Of a stretch of 64,000 bases of DNA, positions 33,475 to 41,405 are shown piece after piece. The notes below the pieces were generated by a model. That model worked only from the letters and a program-made list of their open reading frames with translations. It had not been told where the DNA came from and did no database searches. Location: positions 7,453,501-7,517,500 of the forward strand of contig NZ_BNED01000005.1 in the NCBI RefSeq assembly GCF_016755875.1, in the 5' to 3' direction. The DNA comes from Streptomyces spororaveus (GTDB lineage Bacteria > Actinomycetota > Actinomycetes > Streptomycetales > Streptomycetaceae). The position numbers were made by a program, and so were the translations under genes. Each line of letters opens with the position of its first letter. The first letter of the stretch is position 1.

Positions 33475-34743
33475 ATGAACGGGAACGGGGCCCCGCCGCG
33501 GGTGGGGGATGCGACCACGCCATCCGCGTCCGGTACGGCCGCGCGGACCAGGCTGGAGCGGGGGCGCGGCGCGCTCGGGCCGGCGCTGGAGCTCGTCCAC
33601 ACCGGCCGTGCCCCGACCCGCGCCGTGCTGACGGCCGAACTCGGGGTCACCCGCGCCACCGCCGGAGCGGTCGCCGCCGAACTGGAGGCGCTCGGGCTGA
33701 TCCGGGTCGATTCCCGCCCGGGCGGAGCCGGAGGAACCGGCGGCGCCCAGGGCCGGCCCTCGCACCGGCTCTCCGTGGCCGAGGACGGCCCCGTGGCGCT
33801 GGCCGCCCAGGTGCACTCGGACGGTTTCCGTGCCGCCCTGGTCGGCCTCGGCGGCCGCATCGTGGCCACCGCCCCCGGCAAGGTCACCGTCTCCGCCGAT
33901 CCGGCGCAGGTGCTCGGCGCGGTCGTGGAGGCGGGCGCGGAGCTGCTCGCGGAGAGCGGCCGCCGCTGCGTCGGCGCGGGTCTCGCGGTCCCCTCGGCGG
34001 TCGCGGAGCCGGACGGCACGGCGCTGAACCCGCTGCACCTGGCCTGGCCGGCCGGCTCTCCCGTACGGGCCATCTTCGCGGAGTGCGTGAAGGCGGCCGG
34101 GATCGACGGCCCGGCCCTGACGGGCAACGACGTCAACCTCGCGGCCCTGGCCGAGCACCGGCACGGCGCGGGGCGCAGCGCCCAGCACCTGCTGTGCGTG
34201 GCCACCGGGCACCGCGGGGTCGGCGGGGCGCTGGTCCTGGACGGCCGCCTGCACAGCGGGAGTTCGGGCCTGGCCCTGGAGGTCGGCCACCTCACCGTGA
34301 ACCCCGAAGGACGGGCCTGCCACTGCGGCAGCCGCGGCTGTCTGGATGTGGAGGCGGACCCGCTGGCCTTCCTCACCGCGGCGGGCCGCAGCGCCGGCCC
34401 CGAGGTGTCGCTGCTCCAGCAGGCCCGCGACCTGCTGCGGGACGAGCCCGCGGAACCGGCGGTCCGGGCGGCCACGGAGGAGCTGATCGACCGGCTCGGG
34501 CTCGGCCTCGCGGGCCTCGTGAACATCCTCAACCCGGACCGGATCATCCTGGGCGGGCTGCACCGGGAGCTGCTGTACGCCGACCCGGACCGGCTGCGCG
34601 CGGTGGTCGCGGACCGCAGTCTCTGGGGGCGCAGCGGCGGGGTGCCGATCCTGCCGTGCACCCTCGACCACAACAGCCTGGTCGGGGCGGCGGAGCTGGC
34701 GTGGCAGCCGGTGCTCGACGACCCGCTGGGAGCCCTGGCCTAA
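33475..34743 (+). CDS. ROK family transcriptional regulator
   Basis: 422-aa ROK protein. An N-terminal winged helix (about residues 28-85: GPALELVHTGRAPTRAVLTAELGVTRATAGAVAAELEALGLI, recognition part GVTRATAGAVAAEL) precedes the sugar-kinase-like fold with GAGLAVPSAV, NDVNLAALAEH, ALEVGHLTVNPEGRACHCGSRGCLDVEAD (zinc Cys-x-Cys...Cys motif) and LVNILNPDRIILGG. It is thus a sugar-responsive repressor rather than a plain kinase. The ATG at 33475 may belong to a leaderless mRNA and lies downstream of a perfect inverted repeat. No sugar-uptake genes are adjacent. Confidence 0.88.
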   Translation: MNGNGAPPRVGDATTPSASGTAARTRLERGRGALGPALELVHTGRAPTRAVLTAELGVTRATAGAVAAELEALGLIRVDSRPGGAGGTGGAQGRPSHRLSVAEDGPVALAAQVHSDGFRAALVGLGGRIVATAPGKVTVSADPAQVLGAVVEAGAELLAESGRRCVGAGLAVPSAVAEPDGTALNPLHLAWPAGSPVRAIFAECVKAAGIDGPALTGNDVNLAALAEHRHGAGRSAQHLLCVATGHRGVGGALVLDGRLHSGSSGLALEVGHLTVNPEGRACHCGSRGCLDVEADPLAFLTAAGRSAGPEVSLLQQARDLLRDEPAEPAVRAATEELIDRLGLGLAGLVNILNPDRIILGGLHRELLYADPDRLRAVVADRSLWGRSGGVPILPCTLDHNSLVGAAELAWQPVLDDPLGALA

Positions 34744-34766
34744 GCCGTCTCTCCGAAACAGACGGC
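34744..34766. terminator. Small hairpin between convergent ROK and ATPase genes
   Basis: GCCGTCT (34744-34750) pairs with AGACGGC (34760-34766) over a 9-nt loop, directly after the ROK stop and before the convergent ATPase stop at 34816. Short stem, moderate support. Confidence 0.4.
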
Positions 34767-34815
34767 CGGGGCCTGGCGGGGCGTGTCCGGGCCGGGGCGT
34801 CCGGGCCGGGGTCCG

Positions 34816-35364
34816 TCACCCGGGCCGGGCGCCGACCGGCGACGCCGCCGGCAGGCCCGTCGCGACGGCCGCCGGATCGACGGCCAGGAGCACCGCACGC
34901 GCGGGTTCCCGTACGGGCGTGGCCCTGATCGGGACCGGCCGTACCGGTTCCGCCGGGGCCGGGGCCGCCGTGAGCGAGAACCACACCGCCTTGCCGGGGC
35001 CGTCCGGCCGCTCGCGCGCCCCCCAGGCCTCGCTGAGCGCCTCCACCAGGGCGAGCCCGCGTCCGCACGTCTCCAGCGCCTCCGCCCGCGTCTCGTGGAC
35101 GGCCGGCAGCCGCGGATCGCTGTCGATGACCGAGACCGTGAGCCGTCCGAGCCGGAGTTCGATCTCCACGGTGCAGGTCTTGTCCGGCTGCGCGTGGCGA
35201 TGGACGTTGCTGAGCAGTTCCGTCACCCCGAGCGCAGCCCGGTCTATGAGCGGGTCGAGCTCCCAGTGGCGCAGTTGTGCAGAAACGATTCTGCGGATTT
35301 GGCCGATCCGCGACGGCAAGGCCTGCAGTTCGACGACGCAGTGCCTGCGGGAATGACTGATCAC
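34816..35364 (-). CDS. RsbW-like anti-sigma/ATP-binding protein (HATPase_c)
   Basis: 182-aa GHKL ATPase domain of the type common in Streptomyces as anti-sigma-factor kinases. The N-box is [19 protein letters not shown], the G1 box [15 protein letters not shown] and the G2 box [17 protein letters not shown]. The C-terminal 45 residues are a Pro/Ala-rich tail. It would bind ATP and possibly hold or phosphorylate a partner (sigma factor antagonist), but no sigma factor or anti-anti-sigma gene is adjacent. The ATG at 35364 opens with MISHSRRHC. It is divergent from the cysteine-synthase-like gene with about 200 bp between. Confidence 0.85.
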   Translation of the reverse strand: MISHSRRHCVVELQALPSRIGQIRRIVSAQLRHWELDPLIDRAALGVTELLSNVHRHAQPDKTCTVEIELRLGRLTVSVIDSDPRLPAVHETRAEALETCGRGLALVEALSEAWGARERPDGPGKAVWFSLTAAPAPAEPVRPVPIRATPVREPARAVLLAVDPAAVATGLPAASPVGARPG

Positions 35365-35563
35365 GGCTGCGACTCCCCGACATGAGTGTTACGGGTGCTG
35401 CACCCTCGGTAATGCTCCACCAGGGTCACCCACGGTGCCGCACAGTGCAACCGAACGCGATCGAAAGGGATCCGCATGGAAACCCAAAGTGAACGTTTGT
35501 GCAGGTGGGAGGCGTACATTGCAAAGAAGGGGGGCGAGGTTCACCCACGAAGGAGCGCGGCAC

Positions 35564-36718
35564 ATGAGCACCACCGGCACCACCAGAACATCCGGTAACA
35601 CCGGCACGACTGCCACGACCGTCGACGTCGACCGCAGCGACGCGGACTACCGGGCCTGGCTGAAGGAGGCCGTCCGCAAGGTCCAGGCCGATGCCAACCG
35701 CTCCGCCGACACCCACCTGCTGCGCTTCCCGCTCCCCGAGGCGTGGGGCATCGACCTCTACCTCAAGGACGAGTCCACGCACCCGACGGGCTCCCTCAAG
35801 CACCGCCTCGCACGCTCGCTCTTCCTGTACGCACTCTGCAACGGCTGGGTCCGCCCCGGCCGCCCGGTGATCGAGGCCTCGTCCGGCTCCACCGCCGTGT
35901 CCGAGGCGTACTTCGCCAAGCTGATCGGCGTCCCCTTCATCGCCGTCATGCCCCGCACGACCAGCCCGGAGAAGTGCCGCCTCATCGAATTCCACGGCGG
36001 CGCATGCCACTTCGTGGACGACCCGATGAAGATGTACGAGGAGTCCGCCGAGCTCGCCGCCCGCACGGGCGGGCACTACATGGACCAGTTCACGTACGCG
36101 GAGCGGGCCACCGACTGGCGCGGCAACAACAACATCGCCGAATCGATGTACCAGCAGCTGCGCCTGGAGCGGTACCCCGAGCCCGCCTGGATCGTGGCGA
36201 CCGCCGGCACCGGCGGCACCTCGGCGACGATCGCGCGCTACGTGCACTACATGCAGCACGACACCCGCATCTGCGTCCCGGACCCGGAGAACTCCTGTTT
36301 CTTCGACGGCTGGACCCACAACGACCCGGACGCGAGCAGCGATTGCGGCTCCCGCATCGAGGGCATCGGCCGGCCGCGGATGGAGCCGAGCTTCGTGCCC
36401 GGGGCCATAGACCGGATGATGAAGGTCCCGGACGCGGCGAGCGTCGCCGCCTGCCGGGCGCTGGAGACGGCCATAGGGCGCAAGGCGGGCGGCTCGACCG
36501 GCACCGGCCTGTGGAGCGCCCTGAAGATCATCTCGGAGATGGTGGCGGAGGGCCGCACGGGCAGTGTCGTGACCCTGCTGTGCGACCCGGGCGACCGGTA
36601 CCTGGACAAGTACTACTCCGACGAGTGGCTGGCGGCGCAGCGGCTCGACATCGCCCCCTACGCGAAGACCATCGACACCCTGCTGACGACCGGGGTCTGG
36701 CGGGAACCGACCGCCTGA
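35564..36718 (+). CDS. PLP-dependent cysteine synthase family protein
   Basis: 384-aa fold-type II PLP enzyme of the cysteine synthase/cystathionine beta-synthase group. The PLP lysine lies in [17 protein letters not shown], the substrate-binding loop is [19 protein letters not shown], and the phosphate-binding glycine-rich loop is [16 protein letters not shown]. The N-terminus is Thr/Gly-rich and disordered ([17 protein letters not shown]). The sequence is diverged from biosynthetic CysK, so it may be a desulfhydrase or specialised beta-replacement enzyme. The ATG at 35564 has aaggagcg upstream. A TACATT hexamer near 35514 is a possible -10. Confidence 0.85.
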   Translation: MSTTGTTRTSGNTGTTATTVDVDRSDADYRAWLKEAVRKVQADANRSADTHLLRFPLPEAWGIDLYLKDESTHPTGSLKHRLARSLFLYALCNGWVRPGRPVIEASSGSTAVSEAYFAKLIGVPFIAVMPRTTSPEKCRLIEFHGGACHFVDDPMKMYEESAELAARTGGHYMDQFTYAERATDWRGNNNIAESMYQQLRLERYPEPAWIVATAGTGGTSATIARYVHYMQHDTRICVPDPENSCFFDGWTHNDPDASSDCGSRIEGIGRPRMEPSFVPGAIDRMMKVPDAASVAACRALETAIGRKAGGSTGTGLWSALKIISEMVAEGRTGSVVTLLCDPGDRYLDKYYSDEWLAAQRLDIAPYAKTIDTLLTTGVWREPTA

Positions 36719-36745
36719 CACCCCGTCGGGCGGCGGCCACCGGGC

Positions 36746-36770
36746 GCGCCGCCGCCGTAGACGGCGGCGC
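36746..36770. terminator. Hairpin between convergent genes
   Basis: gcgccgccg (36746-36754) pairs perfectly with cggcggcgc (36762-36770) across a 7-nt loop, between the cysteine-synthase-like stop (36718) and the SRPBCC stop (36830). Confidence 0.5.
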
Positions 36771-36829
36771 GGACCGCGTGCGGCGTGCTGCCGGTCATGA
36801 CCGGGTGAGCGGCACGGCGGGGTCCCCGG

Positions 36830-37318
36830 CTACTGATCCGCCGCGCGCCGGGCGGTGAGCCGCCGGTCCAGCGCACGGACCGCCGTACGGAAGGAGCGGC
36901 CCAGGCCGGGACGGGCGGCGGCCAGGCCGAGGCGGAAGGGGGCCGGGCCGTCCGCGGCGAAGGTCCAGCGGACGTGCGTGCCGGAACCCGCCGGGGTCAG
37001 CCGCCACTCCTCCAACAGCGCCCGCACTCCGGGTGCGTTGGTGGTGTCGACCCGGTACGCGTAACGCCGCTCGGGTTCGGCCGCCATGATGGTCTCCTGG
37101 AAGCGCACCCCGCCCGTCAGCCTGATCTCGCGGCCCGCGCCCCCGTGCGTGGGGCGGGCCAGGGTCACGGCCCCGAACCAGTCGGCCCAGCCCTCCACTT
37201 CCTCCGCGAGTGCCTGGTACACGGCCTCGGGCGGCGCCACGGTGTCGCCGGCGAAGACCAGCCGTACCGGTGCGTCGTCGATGAAGTCGAGCCCCACCGG
37301 TCGGAGTCGGCGAGCCAT
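36830..37318 (-). CDS. SRPBCC family (START-like) protein
   Basis: 162-aa helix-grip protein of the polyketide cyclase/dehydrase SRPBCC superfamily, which binds hydrophobic ligands. Recognisable parts are PPEAVYQALAEEVEGWADWFGAV, the strand RFQETIMAAEPERRYAYRVD and THVRWTFAADG, ending in a long amphipathic helix. The ATG at 37318 gives a compact N-terminus. It is convergent with the cysteine-synthase-like gene and divergent from FabV. The ligand is unknown; many such proteins have housekeeping roles. Confidence 0.78.
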   Translation of the reverse strand: MARRLRPVGLDFIDDAPVRLVFAGDTVAPPEAVYQALAEEVEGWADWFGAVTLARPTHGGAGREIRLTGGVRFQETIMAAEPERRYAYRVDTTNAPGVRALLEEWRLTPAGSGTHVRWTFAADGPAPFRLGLAAARPGLGRSFRTAVRALDRRLTARRAADQ

Positions 37319-37559
37319 GGGCGGTACCCCCTGGGGTGAGGTTCTGGGCGGGCGTGCGCGCCACCATAGCCCCGCCCCGCCGAGAAGTCCGTAGTGCTCG
37401 CGGCAGGCCGGTGGGAAGTGGCGGAACACTCCAAGACCGGCTCATGATCATTGTGCCTGGCGGGGACACTGACCGTGTTCGTGCTGTCACAGACTGGGAG
37501 GACGCGGCGGCCCGGTCGGGCGCCGTGCTTCCGTGCCTGCCGACCCAAGGACTGCCTCC

Positions 37560-38774
37560 GTGACCGAGCGCGTGCTCAGCCCCCGCAACCGCGGCTTCCT
37601 CTTCCTCGACTCCCACCCCGCCGGGTGCGCGCGGTCGGTGGCCGACATGTGGCGGGCGTGCCCCGCGCCCGCCCGCGCACCGGAGGGCGACGGGCCGGTC
37701 GCGCTGGTCATCGGTTCCTCCGCCGGGTACGGTCTCGCGGCCACGCTCGCCGGACTCAAGCGCGCCGGCATCCGCGGTATCGGTGTGTCCTTCGAGAAGG
37801 GCCCCACCGCGCGCCGCACCGCGACCGCCGGCTGGTACCGCACCGCCGCCACCGCCGACATCGCCCGCGCCGCCGGCCGGGACCTGGTCCTCCTCAACGG
37901 CGACGCGTTCTCCGACACGATGAAGGACCAGGTCGCCGACCTCGTCGAGCGGCGTTTCGGCGGCCGGCTCGACCACCTGATCTACTCGGTGGCCGCGCCC
38001 CGGCGCACCGACCCCGACACCGGCACCACGTACGCCTCGGTCCTCAGGCCGATCGGCCGCGCCGACCGCACCAAGACCCTGGTCTTCGACGACGAGGGCG
38101 TTCCCGAGGTCCGTGAGGTCGAGACCGCACCGGCCGAGGGCGACGACGTGGAGCAGACCGTGGCCGTGATGGGCGGCGCGGACTGGGAACGCTGGATCGA
38201 CCACCTCGCCGGGCGGGGACTGCTCGCCGACGGGTTCACCACCGCCGCACTGTCCTACATCGGTTCGCCGCTGACGGAGGCGATCTACCGGCAGGGCACC
38301 ATCGGTGCGGCCAAGGCCCACCTGGAGGCCACCGCCCGCACCCTGGACGAGCGGCTCGGCAAGCTGCTGGGCGGGCGGGCCGTGACCTCCGTCAACGGCG
38401 CGGCCGTCACCCAGTCCTCCACCGCGATCCCCGGCATCGCCCTGTACACCGGCCTGCTGCGCGGCGTCCTCGGAGACGGCCTCGTCCCGCCGATCGACCA
38501 GCTCGCCGCCCTGTGGGACCAGCTCACCGGTGCCGCCCCGCTCGCCCTGGACGACGAGGGCCGCATCCGCCTGGACACCTTCGAACTGTCCGACGGCGTC
38601 CAGGCGGCCGTCGCCGAACGCTGGGAGAGCGCCGACACGGCGACCATTGCCGAACTGGCCGACCTCGACTGGTTCCGCGCCGAGGTCCGCCGCCTCTACG
38701 GATTCTCCGTGCCCGGCATCGACTACGCGGCCCCGGTCGCCACCGACGTCCCCTGGCCCGACCACACCCCCTGA
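37560..38774 (+). CDS. fabV: FabV-type enoyl-[acyl-carrier-protein]/trans-2-enoyl-CoA reductase
   Basis: 404-aa enoyl reductase of the FabV/TER family, completing the fatty-acid elongation cycle with NAD(P)H and known elsewhere for triclosan tolerance. Family marks are RNRGFLFLDSHPAGCARSV at the N-terminus, VIGSSAGYGLAATLAG (dinucleotide loop), DHLIYSVAAPRRTDP and the active site Tyr243-x8-Lys252 in YRQGTIGAAK. The GTG at 37560 follows aagga. It is monocistronic, ending at a perfect hairpin. Streptomyces normally rely on FabI/InhA-type reductase, so this may be an accessory or specialised-metabolism isozyme (inference). Confidence 0.9.
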   Translation: MTERVLSPRNRGFLFLDSHPAGCARSVADMWRACPAPARAPEGDGPVALVIGSSAGYGLAATLAGLKRAGIRGIGVSFEKGPTARRTATAGWYRTAATADIARAAGRDLVLLNGDAFSDTMKDQVADLVERRFGGRLDHLIYSVAAPRRTDPDTGTTYASVLRPIGRADRTKTLVFDDEGVPEVREVETAPAEGDDVEQTVAVMGGADWERWIDHLAGRGLLADGFTTAALSYIGSPLTEAIYRQGTIGAAKAHLEATARTLDERLGKLLGGRAVTSVNGAAVTQSSTAIPGIALYTGLLRGVLGDGLVPPIDQLAALWDQLTGAAPLALDDEGRIRLDTFELSDGVQAAVAERWESADTATIAELADLDWFRAEVRRLYGFSVPGIDYAAPVATDVPWPDHTP

Positions 38775-38786
38775 CACTTGTCCGGC

Positions 38787-38819
38787 CGTGCCGCCCGCTC
38801 GTCCCGAGCGGGCGGCACG
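38787..38819 (+). terminator. Perfect 15-bp terminator after fabV
   Basis: Arms 38787-38801 (cgtgccgcccgctcg) and 38805-38819 are perfectly complementary with a 3-nt loop, 13 bp after the fabV stop. Confidence 0.8.
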
Positions 38820-38957
38820 CAGCCCGGGGCGTCCGGGCAACTCGCGGGTGGCCGCGTCCTGGTGACACGTTCTCACCGGCCCGTCGTCCTGGGCAGCGGC
38901 TCCGTCGCGCGGGATGCTGGAACCGTGCCGATCCTGCCCCCGCGAGCGGAGGCCGCT

Positions 38958-41405
38958 GTGCCCGAACGTCCCCGGTCCGACACCTCCCCGTCCGACGCCT
39001 CCCGGTCCGACACCCCCCGGTCCGACGCCTCCCCGTCCGACACCCCCCGGTCCGACACCCCCCTCGCCCTCGAACTCCTGGTCCACGGAGTCGCCGGCGC
39101 AGCCCCCGGCGAGTTGCTCGGTGACCCGCGCACCGTCCGGGTCACCGGCGACTCCACCGCCGCCGTCTTCCGCCGCACCGAGGACGCCGACGCCGAGGCC
39201 CACCCCGAGCGGTACGCCGGGCGACCCGTCCCCGAGGCCTACTGCTGGTCCCGGCTCACCTCCGGGAACGGTGCCCGCGCCCTGTGGCTGCTGCTCCTGC
39301 CCTTCATGGTCGCCAACCTCGCCCACTGGGCCCGGCCGGCCACACCCGCCGCCGACCCCTCGCCGCGCGCCGTGCGCACGTACGGGGTCCTCGTCCGGGT
39401 CCTCGCCCTCAGCCTGACCGTGCTGCTCATCGCCGCCGCCTGCGAGGTCGCCCTCGACCTCCTCGCCTGGCAGTGCGCGGGGTCCGGGACCTGCGCCGGC
39501 TCCCACTCGTGGCTCGGCTTCCTCGCGCCCGGAGGCGGCTGGTGGGCCCAGCCAGGGCGGCGCCTGGCCCTCGGGGCCCTGGTTCCCGCCGGGTTGACCG
39601 GGCTGCTCTGGTACCTGTCGAACCGCACCTGGAGCGCCTACGAGTCCCAGCCCCCGCCCGCCGGCGCCGCTGACCCGGACACCGCCTCGGACCCCGTGCC
39701 CGCGCTCGGGCGCCCCGGCTTCTGGTACGGCCGCCGGCTCGTGGCCCGGTTGCGCGCCGCCCACACCGCCGCAGGGCTGCTCACCGTGGCGGTGGCCGTC
39801 TCCGTACCGACCGCCCGCCACGACCGCCGGGCCGGGGCGCCCGTCCTCGAAGCCCTCGGCACGCTCACCCAGGTCCTGCTCGCCGCCGGGGCCGTCGCCG
39901 TGGCCTCGGTCGTCTGCCGGCGCGGCCGCACCGAGGCCCGGCCCGACCACCGGCTCGACCGGGCCGCCGTCACCCTGCTGCCCGCCACCGCCCTCGTCCT
40001 GCTCACCGCCGTCCTCGTGCACGCCTGCTGGTCGCGCCCCGACTGGACCGCCACCGGACGGCTCCCCGGGGACCTGACCTTCGGCGTGCTGATGCTGGGT
40101 CAGGGGCTCTGCGTGCTCGCCCTGGCCGCCGTCGCCCGGTACCTGCACCGCAGGGCCCCCGACCCGGCGGCCGCCCTGCGCGGCCTGGGCGGGCCCGCCG
40201 TCGCCATGCTCGGCTGCGCGCTCGGCGGGGTGATGTCCGGCGGGGTCGCCCAGCGCGTCGCCGACTGGCTGGACGGGGGAGCCACGCCCGGAATGCGCGG
40301 CGCCGCACTGCCCGGGCCGCCCGTGCTGCTGTCCTGGCAGGCCGCCGTGCTGCCCCCGCTGCTCCTCGTACTGGCCCTGCTCGCCCTCCGGTTCGCGGTG
40401 CGCGGAGCCCGGGCGCGGGGCCGGCTCGCCGCCGCCGTGGCCGCCGAGTACCCGGGGGAGATCCCCGACCTGGACCGCAGCCGCCGGATCGCCGGGGCGC
40501 GGACCGCGGCCGCGCTCACCGACTCCGCGCCCTGGTTCGTGGCGGCCGTCTCCGGGATCACCCTGCTCCTGGGGGCGGGCGCGCTGGCCGGAGCCTGGTT
40601 CAGCGGAAAGGTGCCGGGCGAGGCGGCCCGCGGGACCGTGCCGCTGCTCGAAGCCGCCGCCCGCGCCGCCCAGGACACCGGGTCCTGGCTGATCGGCCTG
40701 GGCATCGCCGCCTTCATCGCCTGGGGCCGCCGTGCCTACCGGGACCCCGCCGCCCGCCGGACCATAGGGATCCTGTGGGACGTCGGCACCTTCTGGCCGC
40801 GCGCCGCGCACCCCTTCGCGCCGCCCTGCTACGCCGAGCGGGCCGTCCCCGACCTGACCTGGCGGATGGCCGCCTGGACCGGCCGCACCGGCGGCCGCCT
40901 GGTCATCTCCGGCCACTCCCAGGGCAGCGTGCTCGCCGCGGCGGCCGTCTGGCAACTGCCGCCCCCCGCCCGTCGCCGGGTCGCCCTGCTCACCTACGGA
41001 TCCCCGCTCGGCCGCCTCTACGGCCGCTGGTTCCCGGCCTACTTCGGCCCCGGGCCGCTCACCGCCCTGCACCGCGAGGTCGATTGCTGGCGCAACCTGT
41101 GGCGGGCCACCGACCCCATCGGCGGCCCGGCGCTGCCCGGCGCGGAGCCCGGTGTGGACCGCGGCCCGCTCGCCGACCCGATCGCCTACGGACGCAGCGC
41201 CCGCCATCCGCTGCCCGCCCCGATCCTGGGCCACGGCGACTACCAGGCCGCCCCGGCCTTCGCCGCCGAACGCGACGCCCTGCTCGCGCGGTTGGACGCC
41301 GCAGCACGGGCCGAGGTACCGGGTCAGCGGCTCCCGGTCAGCAAGGAGCGGGCAGGGCCGGCAGCGACGGCAGCGTCGGCAGATCCGCCGGGAACAGCAG
41401 GGTGA
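38958..41405 (+). CDS. Polytopic membrane protein with GHSQG alpha/beta-hydrolase domain
   Basis: 815-aa protein. The N-terminal 35 residues are SDTPRSDAS-type repeats from tandem 9/15-nt units. A hydrolase-like start (LALELLVHGVAGAAPGELL) is followed by about eight hydrophobic segments spread over residues 105-590. The nucleophile elbow RLVISGHSQGSVLAAAAVWQLP has Ser654, and the C-terminus (about 660-815) contains LLTYGSPLGRLYGRWFP. The catalytic fold thus appears split by a large membrane insert. It may be a membrane lipase or esterase; substrate unknown. The GTG at 38958 has ggagg upstream; a GTG at 38925 is an alternative. It overlaps the convergent beta-helix/AAA gene by 68 bp. Confidence 0.75.
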   Translation: MPERPRSDTSPSDASRSDTPRSDASPSDTPRSDTPLALELLVHGVAGAAPGELLGDPRTVRVTGDSTAAVFRRTEDADAEAHPERYAGRPVPEAYCWSRLTSGNGARALWLLLLPFMVANLAHWARPATPAADPSPRAVRTYGVLVRVLALSLTVLLIAAACEVALDLLAWQCAGSGTCAGSHSWLGFLAPGGGWWAQPGRRLALGALVPAGLTGLLWYLSNRTWSAYESQPPPAGAADPDTASDPVPALGRPGFWYGRRLVARLRAAHTAAGLLTVAVAVSVPTARHDRRAGAPVLEALGTLTQVLLAAGAVAVASVVCRRGRTEARPDHRLDRAAVTLLPATALVLLTAVLVHACWSRPDWTATGRLPGDLTFGVLMLGQGLCVLALAAVARYLHRRAPDPAAALRGLGGPAVAMLGCALGGVMSGGVAQRVADWLDGGATPGMRGAALPGPPVLLSWQAAVLPPLLLVLALLALRFAVRGARARGRLAAAVAAEYPGEIPDLDRSRRIAGARTAAALTDSAPWFVAAVSGITLLLGAGALAGAWFSGKVPGEAARGTVPLLEAAARAAQDTGSWLIGLGIAAFIAWGRRAYRDPAARRTIGILWDVGTFWPRAAHPFAPPCYAERAVPDLTWRMAAWTGRTGGRLVISGHSQGSVLAAAAVWQLPPPARRRVALLTYGSPLGRLYGRWFPAYFGPGPLTALHREVDCWRNLWRATDPIGGPALPGAEPGVDRGPLADPIAYGRSARHPLPAPILGHGDYQAAPAFAAERDALLARLDAAARAEVPGQRLPVSKERAGPAATAASADPPGTAG

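Noticed and set aside
34780..34815. Tandem gtccgggccgggg units after the ROK gene
   Set aside because: Only two to three short copies in a GC-rich 70-bp convergent gap; likely low-complexity sequence and not needed as a feature.
36795..41234. A minus-strand open frame of nearly 1480 codons across SRPBCC, FabV and the membrane hydrolase
   Set aside because: Composition is Gly/Gln/Arg-rich without motifs and it is antisense to well-supported genes; only the codon bias of those genes keeps it open.
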